Notes under the pieces: generated by a model
Databases searched by the model: none
What the model was told of the DNA's origin: nothing
What the model saw: only the letters and a program-made list of their open reading frames with translations
Position numbers and translations under genes: made by a program
Assembly: GCA_038200305.1 (NCBI GenBank)
Contig: JBBPYD010000153.1
Span: forward strand, 18,941-82,940
Source: JANXXV01 sp038200305
GTDB taxonomy: Bacteria; Acidobacteriota; Terriglobia; Bryobacterales; Bryobacteraceae
Length of the DNA: 64,000 nt
Direction of reading: 5' to 3'
Shown here: in pieces, positions 35,291 to 44,014 of the stretch
Position numbering within the stretch: the first letter of the stretch is position 1
How the letters are laid out: each line of letters begins with the position of its first letter

Positions 35291-37724
35291 AAATAAACTC
35301 GCTCATATTGAACAACAGCAAACAGAGTCTCGGCAAAGAATTCCGCTTCAGGTAATCGATCGCGCTTGTGCGTTCTTTAGGCGACGGCAGCCGGCCAAAT
35401 GCGAGCAGCCAGCCGTTGTTAACCAAGGCTTCTGGATCATTGCCATTTTCTTTTTGAAGCCGGTTTGCAAACTTCTCAGCCTGGCCAAGGCTGAGCGGTC
35501 CGTTCATTAATGTGAGTGCCTGCGGCGCTACAGTCGACACGTCCCGGCGTGCGCAACTTGTCGCTGTATCGGGCGCATCGAACGTTTGCAGCATCGGCAG
35601 CGTCATCGACCGCTTCATTTGTAAGTAAATAGTGCGCCGGGTATATTCCGACGGATCGGGATTCGCCGGCCACAAGTCTGGCATGCGCGCAGCTTGCAAT
35701 TCTTCCTTGCTGAGCGGAGGAATAATTCCCATACCGCCCATCTTCAGATTGAGCGTACCCGCCACATCCAGGACGGTGTCCCGAATGGCATCCCCATCCA
35801 GGCGGCGGCGGTTCATACGGCCTAGCAAATGATTCTCCGGATCTTTCTCAAGACTACTCGCATCCGCGGTGCTCGATTGCCGGTACGCATTCGACAGCAT
35901 GATAAGGCGGTGCATCTGCTTAATGCTGTATCCGCGTTGCACAAATTCAGTAGCCAGCCAGTCGAGAAGTTCGGGATGTGTGGGCGCATCGCCTTGCCGG
36001 CCGAAGTCGTTGGGCGTGGCCACGATGCCCGTGCCAAAGTGCCCCTGCCAAATGCGATTCATCATTACACGGTTTACCAGCGGCTGATCCGGCGACGTAA
36101 GCCAAAGCGCCAAAGCTTTGCGGCGCTGTGGAACAAATAACACCCCGGCCGGCTCGTTGATGGCCGGACCCGGATTCAGAGCCGGAGGAAATCCGGGCTC
36201 CACTTTCTCACCCTTGTTCTTATATTCGCCGCGATTCAGGATGTGCGTATCGGGAATCGTCTCCTGGTGCGCCAGAACATGCGCGGTGGCGTAATGGTTG
36301 GGAAGCCTGGTGTACAGTTCGCCGATCCGCTGCATCAGCGCCGCGCGTTCAGCCTGCTGTTCCGCCGATGGCATCTTGGGTGTAGGAGCGCTCGCGATCG
36401 TCTCTCCTGTTTCGACAGGTCCCGAACCATCTTTCTTTTCCGCGGAGATCTTCGCATCGGCATTCTGGGCCGCAGCGTTCCTGTTTCGCATCCCGCCACC
36501 GCGCTGCCGCGCCATCTGCTTCAGGCTCTCCACTTGAGAAATGAGCGGCATGGCACGCGTGTAAGTAAGAATGTCGAATTGACTAACCAGGGGGATCTCG
36601 CGCTCTTCGCTCCCGGCAAAAAATGCGGCGAAGCTGTAATAGTCGCGCTGCCGTATCGGATCGAACTTGTGATCGTGGCAGCGCGCGCAGCCGAGGGTCA
36701 GCCCAAGGAAAGCCGCGCCCACTGTATCGACGGCATCCGCCTGCCATTCCGCCCGGTACTGGTCACCGTAGTACGTAAACTCGATCGGGAACGACCCAAG
36801 CGTGAAAAGACTGGTGCCAATGCGCCGGTTCACGTTCTCCTGTTTCTTTTTGGGCAGATGCAGCGTTCCTTCCAACTCCAAATTGCCCGGCCATATTTCG
36901 TCTGCCGCAATCTGTTCCTGAACGAAAGTGTTATAAGGCTTGTCCGCATTAAGAGAGCTAATTACATAATCGCGATACCGCCACGCGGTCGGGAAGAAAT
37001 GATCCGTTTCAAATCCTGACGTATCGGCGTAACGCACCAAATCCAGCCAGTACCGTCCCCATCGTTCGCCATAGCGCGGCGACTCCAGCAGCCGGTCGAT
37101 CAGCTTTTCATAGGCATTGTCCGATTTGTCGCTGAGGAACTCGTCCACTTCTTTCGGAGTGGGCGGCAGTCCATGAAGGTCGAAGTAGGCCCGCCGGACC
37201 AACGTGCGCCGGTCTGCCGCGGGAGCCGGGTGTAGCCCTTCCTTGTCGAGCTTTGCCAGGATAAACGCATCGACCGGATTGCGCACCCAAGCCGGGTTCT
37301 TCACTGGCGGAACAAGAGGCCGCTCCGGCTTCTTAAAAGACCACCAGGCCGATTGCTGGAGAGCTTTTGCACTCGCATTCCATTTGGCGCCGCCATCAAT
37401 CCATGCGCGCAGCGCTTCCACCTCGCTGGCCGGCAGAGGGGTCTTGCCCGGCGGCATCTGCAGATCGCCCTCGCGCTTTACGGCCTTAAAAAGCAGACTC
37501 TCCCCGGCTTTATGAGGAACAATAGCAGGTCCACGCGTCCCGCCCTTTAATAATGTTGCGGATTCCCGGACGTCTAGGCCGGACATCCTGGCATCGCCGT
37601 GGCAGCTTGCACACCTGGTGCTAAGGATCTTACGCGCGGACTCTTCGACGGATGTGGATTGGGCGAACAGCAAAGCCGGACCGATACCCGAAAACACGGC
37701 CAACCAAAGAGGTGAAGATCTCAT
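35280..37724 (-). CDS. PSD1 / planctomycete cytochrome c protein with DUF1549 and DUF1553
   Basis: 814 residues. GGAG lies six bases before the ATG. A signal peptide is followed by a heme motif CASCH (residues 38-42) with MPPGK as distal ligand region, DUF1549 (NPVDAFILAKLDKEGLHPAPAADRRTLVRRAYFDLHGLPPT, then YGERWGRYWLDLVRYADTSGFE) and DUF1553 (RRKALALWLTSPDQPLVNRVMMNRIWQGHFG, RRLDGDAIRDTVLDVAGTL). A second CxxCH occurs in LGCARCHDHKFDPI. Periplasmic heme protein, probably part of a polymer-degrading or redox apparatus with the DUF1501 partner. Confidence 0.92.
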   Translation of the reverse strand: MRSSPLWLAVFSGIGPALLFAQSTSVEESARKILSTRCASCHGDARMSGLDVRESATLLKGGTRGPAIVPHKAGESLLFKAVKREGDLQMPPGKTPLPASEVEALRAWIDGGAKWNASAKALQQSAWWSFKKPERPLVPPVKNPAWVRNPVDAFILAKLDKEGLHPAPAADRRTLVRRAYFDLHGLPPTPKEVDEFLSDKSDNAYEKLIDRLLESPRYGERWGRYWLDLVRYADTSGFETDHFFPTAWRYRDYVISSLNADKPYNTFVQEQIAADEIWPGNLELEGTLHLPKKKQENVNRRIGTSLFTLGSFPIEFTYYGDQYRAEWQADAVDTVGAAFLGLTLGCARCHDHKFDPIRQRDYYSFAAFFAGSEEREIPLVSQFDILTYTRAMPLISQVESLKQMARQRGGGMRNRNAAAQNADAKISAEKKDGSGPVETGETIASAPTPKMPSAEQQAERAALMQRIGELYTRLPNHYATAHVLAHQETIPDTHILNRGEYKNKGEKVEPGFPPALNPGPAINEPAGVLFVPQRRKALALWLTSPDQPLVNRVMMNRIWQGHFGTGIVATPNDFGRQGDAPTHPELLDWLATEFVQRGYSIKQMHRLIMLSNAYRQSSTADASSLEKDPENHLLGRMNRRRLDGDAIRDTVLDVAGTLNLKMGGMGIIPPLSKEELQAARMPDLWPANPDPSEYTRRTIYLQMKRSMTLPMLQTFDAPDTATSCARRDVSTVAPQALTLMNGPLSLGQAEKFANRLQKENGNDPEALVNNGWLLAFGRLPSPKERTSAIDYLKRNSLPRLCLLLFNMSEFIYVD

Positions 37725-37805
37725 TGCTTCTCCGGGACGAGAGTTCTGTCATAAGGCAGACAATTAATAATGAAAAAGTGGCGGACTGAATGTCAAACAC
37801 GAATT

Positions 37806-37837
37806 CGTTTCACAATAATGTTTCTTTGTGCGAAACG
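37806..37837. promoter_or_regulatory. Imperfect dyad upstream of the PSD1 operon
   Basis: CGTTTCACA (37806-37814) and TGTGCGAAACG (37827-37837) are complementary apart from a two-base CG insertion. It lies 80-115 bases upstream of the PSD1 start on the minus strand, a plausible operator distance, and shares the core CGTTTC...GAAACG with the dyad at 37914-37932. Confidence 0.4.
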
Positions 37838-37910
37838 CGCGGTAACGGGCCGGATCTCACAACGAGGTTCTGCACTCACACGCAGTGGCGCACTTATACT
37901 TGCGGGTTAA

Positions 37911-37936
37911 TTACGTTTCGCTAGGCGAAACGGTAA
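37911..37936. repeat. Perfect 8-bp inverted repeat CGTTTCGC-tag-GCGAAACG
   Basis: The arms 37914-37921 and 37925-37932 pair perfectly across a 3-base loop, and the flanks TTA/TAA extend the dyad with one bulged base. No T-run follows on the minus strand after the SDR gene end, so an operator or protein-binding site is as likely as a terminator. The same core recurs about 100 bases away (37806-37837). The rest of 37725-37951 shows no gene. Confidence 0.5.
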
Positions 37937-37951
37937 GCGCATAGATTCGTT

Positions 37952-38710
37952 TTACCCGCGCCCTACAAGCGGCATCTTGGTGGCCATCAGTGTCATAAAC
38001 TGTACGTTAGCCTCCAACGGCAGATTCGCAATGTAAAGCACCGCTTCGGCCACATGCCGTAAGTCCATTCGGGGTTCCGCCATCTTTCTACCATCGGCTT
38101 GCAAAACTCCAGAAGTGATCCGCTCCGTCATCTCAGTAGCCGCATTGCCGATATCGATCTGGCTGCAAGCAATGTCGTACTTACGACCGTCGAGTGAGAA
38201 GCACTTGGTCATCCCAGTGATCGCGTGTTTGGTTGAGGTGTAAGGGACATGGTTGGGCCGCGGAGCGGAGGCTGCAATGGAACCGTTGTTGATGATGCGT
38301 CCGCCACGCGGCTCCTGGTCCTTCATCAACCGGAACGCTGCCTGCGCACAGAGAAAGGCGCCCGTGAGATTGACGTTGACGATAGCGCTCCACGTCTCGA
38401 AAGGCAGATCTTCAATCGGGATGCCAGGCGCGTTCAGACCGGCATTATTGAAAAGCACATCGAGACGGCCAAATGTTTCCTTTACTCTTGCGAAAAGCGC
38501 ATTCACCGACTCCGGGCTGGCGACGTCGGCCGGAACTGCCAGCATCTTGCCACCGGACCCATTGGCCATCGCGATGGTTTTTTCAAGTGGTTCCGCGCGT
38601 CTTCCCGCCACCACCACGGAATACCCCGCAGCTTGCAACGCCAACGAAGCCGCGCGGCCTATACCGCTGCCGGCCCCGGTCACAAGCGCAATTCTGCCAT
38701 TCATTCCCAT
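37952..38710 (-). CDS. Short-chain dehydrogenase/reductase (SDR)
   Basis: 252 residues. Cofactor motif TGAGSGIGRA near the start, NNAG (LFNNAGLNAPG), active-site serine in NNGSIAAS and YTSTKHA with the catalytic Tyr and Lys: a complete classical SDR that should oxidise or reduce a hydroxyl/keto group with NAD(P). Substrate unknown. Intact, unlike the SDR at 31.5 kb, to which it is only distantly similar. It stands alone on the minus strand. Confidence 0.9.
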   Translation of the reverse strand: MGMNGRIALVTGAGSGIGRAASLALQAAGYSVVVAGRRAEPLEKTIAMANGSGGKMLAVPADVASPESVNALFARVKETFGRLDVLFNNAGLNAPGIPIEDLPFETWSAIVNVNLTGAFLCAQAAFRLMKDQEPRGGRIINNGSIAASAPRPNHVPYTSTKHAITGMTKCFSLDGRKYDIACSQIDIGNAATEMTERITSGVLQADGRKMAEPRMDLRHVAEAVLYIANLPLEANVQFMTLMATKMPLVGRG

Positions 38711-38898
38711 TTTGTAACGTGTCCCCTGTCTATGCGGTTAAATCCGGAACCATTATTGTGCCAGACTGTATTCCTTAGTGACAAAATCCAGTGAGCAGGC
38801 TTGATTTTCCTCGATCCTAGCCTGACACTATCTGAGAGTTCGGCGCCCCCGATAAGGGCTTGCTTCAGTGGTTCGACTTCTTCTAAGAGGAGTATTGG

Positions 38899-39297
38899 AT
38901 GACCAGGTTAGCCAGTCCGTTCTGTAATTACAGCAGGTGGTGGATCTCAATTCTTCAACTCGGCCTGCTTCTGGCAGGCCGAGCCAACGCTCAAGATATC
39001 CGCGCTAAGCTGACAATCACTGTCACGGACCCCGCCGGTGCGTCTTTGCCGCCGCGGACATCGAACTCCGCAACGTGAAGACGGCTGAAGTTTTTCCGGC
39101 CAAAAACGGATGGAAGCGGAGTGTATTCTTTTCTCTTCCTGCAACCGGGTACCTACACAATGAAAGTCTCCGCGCCCGGATTAAATCCAGCGAACGCGAC
39201 AATATTGTTCTTCAGTCTTTTCAGGCCAGTGGACTCGACATAAACTTGATATCGGCGGCGTGGCCGACAGCGTCACCGTAACCGCGGTTCCGCCCGG
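38899..39297 (+). pseudogene. Shredded N-terminus of an Oar-like TonB-dependent receptor
   Basis: AGGAG seven bases before the ATG at 38899, then a signal peptide (ILQLGLLLAGRANAQ) and the start of a carboxypeptidase-regulatory-like domain (LTITVTDPAGASLP). The rest needs several frame changes: IELRNVKTAEVFPAK, then DGSGVYSFLFLQPGTYTMKVSAPGL, then DIGGVADSVTVTAVPPG at 39243-39297. All similarity then stops; the remaining ~1000 residues of a normal receptor are absent. The end of the remnant overlaps the 3' end of csb2 on the opposite strand, so this is one flank of a rearrangement breakpoint. Confidence 0.7.
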
Positions 39298-40634
39298 TCC
39301 TGCTTCCGGTTGCGCCGAAAATCCGCCCAGCGAATGGGACGGCCACCCTTAGCAATCAATTCGTGGATTGCCGTCACCCGAGCCGGCCTGGGTAGATTGT
39401 GATTGGCGCACTCGCGCGCGACCTCCGCCTGCAGCCACTCCCCAAAATCCCCACGACCTCGCCGGTGGTGGCGCGGCGGAACAAACGGAGTGGCGCTGGT
39501 GAAGATTTTCTTCTCTTTACTCCGGCCTCCGCCCCAATGCACGGGAATACACCGCACATCCGGTCTTCCGCCTCCCTGCCACAACGAACTGAACTCATCA
39601 AGCGCCTGACACTCCAATGGATCGAATCCTTCGCGGCAGTGTACCAGCAGATGGTCCAGCCGCCCACCTCCGTTGTAGTCCAGCGGAAGATAAAACGCAT
39701 GCCGGTGATCCCGCAGCGGCTCTCCGCTCCGGTCCTTTCCGCTGAATTTGACCGAGACGTGTTGCGGTCCCCCAGCCAATCGCTTGTGAATGCCCATCAG
39801 TTTTGTGCGCACTCGTTCGGCCACTTCCAGCGTCTCTGTCACGTCGGGCGGCACTTTTGAATCGAGTGCATACAGTACCGAACAAATTCGCGAATCTTTG
39901 CGCTGCCTGTTTACGCGAACCTCCGGCGCGAAAGAATTCACCGGCCGCAGGTAGTCTACGTACCGCATCGCTGGCGGGTGGCTCCAGCCCGCCCCCAAGA
40001 TGACTTCGGTTCCGGTCGCGATGGCTTCCATCCAGGTTAGATGCTTCAGCGTTTTGCCGCGCCCGATAGCCGCTGGTTTGTAATCGTGTGGTGGTATCGC
40101 AGACGCAACCGGCACAATCTCCATCTCACAATTCACAGACTCCGCGGATTGCGTGAAGCAATTCCACTCCACCCCGGATACGCCCCGCAACGTGCGTGCT
40201 TCGATCCACGATTCAGATCGCCCCAAATAGTTCAGCCTGGAAAGCAATTCATCCAGGTCGTCCAAGAAATCCGAATCGGGCGTCAGGTCCGGCCACCCCA
40301 TCAACACGGTAGCGCGTGAAGAAAGCACGACAAACCCATCGAAAATCAGAGTCTTGCTCTGAAGATCCTGTTCGTTCTTGCTGAGGAACGATCGGGTATG
40401 CGAAACCGTCGCGGACGGCAGGCGATAGCGCGGCGCGGAGGTCCCGAGCATGCCCAGTAATCGTTCCACACGCGACTCCTCCCATTCCGGGAGCTTGCGT
40501 TTCCAAACGTCATAAAGCGCGCGTATCAGTCGATAACCGGACGGAGGCCATTCTGGAATGCCCTCGTTCACATGCCGTCCCCAGGCGGTCGCATGATCGC
40601 GGCCCGCGGGAAACGCGAGTTCGATCAGTAGCAT
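39273..40634 (-). CDS. csb2: Type I-G CRISPR Csb2 (Cas5-Cas6-like), apparently truncated at the C-terminus
   Basis: 453 residues, GGGAG seven bases before the ATG, ten bases after csb1. The start MLLIELAFPAGRDHATAWGRHVNEGIPEWPPSGYR is typical of the GSU0054/Csb2 family, which in type I-G combines Cas5 and Cas6 roles: it caps the crRNA 5' handle and processes pre-crRNA. The C-terminal part reads ...PIRWADFRRNRKQDRAEPRLR and stops. From memory, full-length Csb2 continues about 40-50 residues into a glycine-rich Cas6-like motif (GPLxLGxxxHFGLGLF), missing here. The last ~8 codons and the stop are antisense to the Oar remnant, so the stop codon is probably foreign to csb2. Confidence 0.85.
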   Translation of the reverse strand: MLLIELAFPAGRDHATAWGRHVNEGIPEWPPSGYRLIRALYDVWKRKLPEWEESRVERLLGMLGTSAPRYRLPSATVSHTRSFLSKNEQDLQSKTLIFDGFVVLSSRATVLMGWPDLTPDSDFLDDLDELLSRLNYLGRSESWIEARTLRGVSGVEWNCFTQSAESVNCEMEIVPVASAIPPHDYKPAAIGRGKTLKHLTWMEAIATGTEVILGAGWSHPPAMRYVDYLRPVNSFAPEVRVNRQRKDSRICSVLYALDSKVPPDVTETLEVAERVRTKLMGIHKRLAGGPQHVSVKFSGKDRSGEPLRDHRHAFYLPLDYNGGGRLDHLLVHCREGFDPLECQALDEFSSLWQGGGRPDVRCIPVHWGGGRSKEKKIFTSATPFVPPRHHRRGRGDFGEWLQAEVARECANHNLPRPARVTAIHELIAKGGRPIRWADFRRNRKQDRAEPRLR

Positions 40635-40644
40635 GAGCGTCTCC

Positions 40645-41646
40645 CTAACCGTTCGCGGCTTGCGCTTCTTCTTTCTTATCGGCTTTCAAAACCACTGCCG
40701 TCTCCACAATGGTGACCGCGGGAGATGCAAACAGGCCATCCTCTGTACATTTCTTGATGCTCGCTTGCACCGCTGCCAGCAACTCCGGTTCTTCCGGCAG
40801 TATGAAACCGGATGGGGATTTCACCGCAAGATCGCGGGCGGGCTCAAAGTTGCACGCCGTGCGTAAACGGAGGCCGCTCGACAGGAACCGGCGCACCTTC
40901 AACAGCGACAATCCAATCAGCAACTCCTGAGCCGGCTCCGACAGACGAAAACCGGAAATCAACGCGAGATCCAGGTTGAAGTACGCCATGATGCACCCGG
41001 CGGTATATTCCACCCTGGGATACGGCACATTCCCGTAAACGTCCTTGTCGTAGTCCTTGGCGCGGATCTTACCGGTCGGATCGAGCGCATTGTTCTTCAC
41101 GCCACCGGATACCGCTTCCAACACGTCGGCCGCTTCGATGAAGCCCGTGAGAGCCCGCGGAAGCCTCACCCGACCGTCTTCCAGGTTCGCCATGAACACG
41201 CCATGCACCAGCGCGTTCGGATCGAAATAGAAGAACGTCTCCGCGATCTTATCCCAGGCGATCGGTTTTCCCTTTTCATATCCCGACTTCTTGAGAAATT
41301 CGCCTTGAAACTTCTTGTTACTGATGATGAACGGCGAGTTGATGCGGTGCGCTTCAATCAACGAACTGGTTTCCGTCTCCGTGGCGCCCGTCAGCTTGGC
41401 TACGATATACGGCAGACCTTCCAAGTCCTTACCGAGCCGTGGGCCTTCCCCGTCCAAGCATGTCTTTTCGAGTCTGTTGGCTACCGATTGAGCCGATTCC
41501 ACAAGCAGCATTCGCTTGCCATCGTGCCGCCGGTAATCGGCCGCGCCGAGGTCGGCGAAGCCGGTCGGCTGAAAACGGTCGCCCTGAAGGGGCTTGAGTT
41601 CCTGTTCCAAAAGCAATCGAGGTGCGTTTATGAGTTGTTTAAACAT
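40645..41646 (-). CDS. csb1: Type I-G CRISPR Csb1 (Cas7 backbone subunit)
   Basis: 333 residues. The GSU0053/Csb1 family is recognisable from RLLLEQELKPLQGDRFQPTGFADLGAADY, the MLLVESAQSVANRLE block and the central DPNALVHGVFMANL. It is the Cas7-like subunit that would line the crRNA in the Cascade complex. The frame is intact. It overlaps the 3' end of csx17 by eight bases, with AAGGATGA as ribosome binding site inside csx17, so translation is coupled. Confidence 0.92.
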   Translation of the reverse strand: MFKQLINAPRLLLEQELKPLQGDRFQPTGFADLGAADYRRHDGKRMLLVESAQSVANRLEKTCLDGEGPRLGKDLEGLPYIVAKLTGATETETSSLIEAHRINSPFIISNKKFQGEFLKKSGYEKGKPIAWDKIAETFFYFDPNALVHGVFMANLEDGRVRLPRALTGFIEAADVLEAVSGGVKNNALDPTGKIRAKDYDKDVYGNVPYPRVEYTAGCIMAYFNLDLALISGFRLSEPAQELLIGLSLLKVRRFLSSGLRLRTACNFEPARDLAVKSPSGFILPEEPELLAAVQASIKKCTEDGLFASPAVTIVETAVVLKADKKEEAQAANG

Positions 41647-44014
41647 GAGTTGTCATCCTTTTTGTCTGCGCCGCAACTTTGGGTTCTTGCTCGTGGAGGA
41701 CCAGTCGCGATAAGGCCTCGATCGATGGAACTGTAATTGGAATTAGCAGACTGGCCGCGAGCCGTGTTCCATCCACGCTCCCGGAAAACCGCGCTTTCAC
41801 GGGCGCTCTGCCGGAGACCCGCAGTCTGCGCATCGCCACTTCGCAGGCATCTCCGATCCGGTTTCCCGTGAGCAACGACAGAATCGCCGGTTCCGGGCGA
41901 GTCTCAGTCTCAACACCGGAATGAAACAGATGTTTCAGCACAGCATACTCTCTCGGGACGATCGACTGCGAAGGCTCCGAACGCCAGGAAGAGTACAACT
42001 CCGGTTTCACTTGATCCAGCGCCTCCTTGTCATGCCATTCCACCAGCGTCAAACCGAAAAGCAGATCCTCGATTCGGGATTCATCAATCCCGTCATTCTC
42101 GAGGAACGAAACCGCATCTCCAGGTTGCGCGCGGACAGCGCCCCAAAGCGGCAACGATTCGCAATTGAGCCGCTCGCCATCCATCATCCGGCGCTTCAAG
42201 ACGCTCACCATTCTCTGCGCCAAGTTGCTCCCGGTCCACGCCGTCTGCCCCGCTCCTATCGCCCACTTCCAGGGTTCTTTCGGATGAATGGGCGTCAGGT
42301 TTGCGCGGATGCTCCCCACGTCGCCGGAACGGAGAATGGACGCCAGGGAAACGGCGATCCGGAAATTGGGCGATCTATCGTTCGCCGCCAGCAGCCACCG
42401 GGTACTCAGTCCACCAAGAGGACTGTCCAGTTTTGGTTCCAGTTTGAGATCCCGCTGCGCGAAATATCGCTCCATGCGGCCAATCGCCGCCAGCACATTT
42501 TGGAGCCGGTCCTTTTCGCCGCGTAAGACGAATTCATAAACGCTCCCGTCGATCTGCCGCCGCAGTGAGCTGAACCGGGGCGGTGGAGCCTCCGATTTGA
42601 ACCCGCGCGCGAACCGGTCGATTCGCGCTAGAACCCGATCAAGTTCTTCGAGCAGATCGACGTCTACCCGTTCCCGTACTGGAAATCGACCCAATGGCAA
42701 TGCGAGAAAACTGTCCCCACGCCGTTTAATAATGCTGTATCGCTGAAATGCGCCGATCCCCGCTGCGTTCCGAGAGAGACGGCTGCTTCGGCGAATTGCA
42801 TCGCATCCTCGACAGGTTTACCGCCCCACTCCACCCGGCCTTCTCGCAACAGCGTACGCACTTCTTCAAACCGGCTGGGCCGCTCCCAAACAGGCATCCA
42901 AATCTCGGCTCGCGCGGAAGCCTGGTCTCCTTCATCGGCAGACCCGTACCCCACGGGGCGCGAGCGCACCGTAAATGGACTGCAGGAAACGCCATGAGTG
43001 CCGATACCTTGGCGGCGGGCCGCGCCGCTGGCCCAGGCGACTGCCCCTTCCATGGCGAACACAAAATCCCAATGGTTGATGGGGCAGCTTGCCCCGATCC
43101 CAGGACCTTGGTTATAGCCCCCGGCGCGGCCAGGGTCGAGTTGGCCGACTGCCCCGATAGCCAACTCGGTAGTCGATTGGCCAAAGAGCGCATTGCCCAA
43201 CAGGCTGTTTGTCGCAGGCTCCCCTGAAAGCAGCAATCCGGCGAGCCGCTCCATAAAGCAATTCGTGTAATCGAGCCGGCCTTCGCTGCCTCCGGTGCCG
43301 AGCAGCGGCGGATACATTAGCTTCGTCGTGGTTCGTAACACAACCGCGCTATCGATCCAATCCACCGAGCCGTCTCCCAGGCGATTGCGGCACGCCCGGA
43401 CAATCTCATCTTTACCTCCCGTCCGGCGATTCTTCTTCGCCGCTGTGCGCAGTTTGGTCAATGATTTATAAATGGGCCTGGCCGCTGTTTCAACCTCTTT
43501 CATGCTCAAGGAAAGCAGAGGCTGGATATCGATTCCGTTCTTGCCGGCCGCATTTTCCAGATCCGCGAGGAGCTTCAACAGTTCGTCTTGCGCCTTGCCC
43601 GGTCTGGATGCCGTGGCGGCTCCCCGCACCTCGCGAAGGATCTGATCCACCGTCATCTCACCCGCGCCAAGCTCCGGCCACGAGAAGATTTCCCTTGATC
43701 GTGCGTCCGTACTCCGCAAAGCGCGGCGAGTCGCTGCCGAGGATGGCGTCGATTCCATCCCGGCGGTCCCCTTCGCTAAATCCGCTCCCGCCATTCCACG
43801 GAGCAACGATCGGTGTAGGGCAGTACTCATCGAGGAAAAACCCGACCAGCCCATCTTCGTCGAACTTCGATTCCAGGCAGAACGCATTCCCTTCCCACCA
43901 GCCCCGCGCGCCGGGGTCGGCCTGTTCACTCACAAGACGCAAAACCGCCAGCGCCTTCAAGTACCCGGCCATGGGCTCGACCGTGCAGCCTTTGAGAATC
44001 AACCTGCTTTTCAC
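41639..44014 (-). pseudogene. csx17: Type I-G CRISPR Csx17 (Cas8g large subunit) with two frameshifts
   Basis: Starts with GTG at 44014, overlapping the cas3 stop by four bases. The N-terminal part (LILKGCTVEPMAGYLKALAVLRL ... RFAEYGRTIK) shifts at 43690-43694, where one extra G gives AAGGGAAAT instead of AAGGAAAT; without it the frame reads on to EIFSWPELGAGEMTVDQIL. The middle (about 310 residues) shifts again at 42758-42761, where a G-run is one short, to IGAFQRYSIIKRRGDSFLALPLGRFPV and then to the end. Joined, the protein would be about 790 residues, normal for Csx17. As written the large subunit cannot be made, so the effector should be inactive unless these are sequencing errors. Confidence 0.85.
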
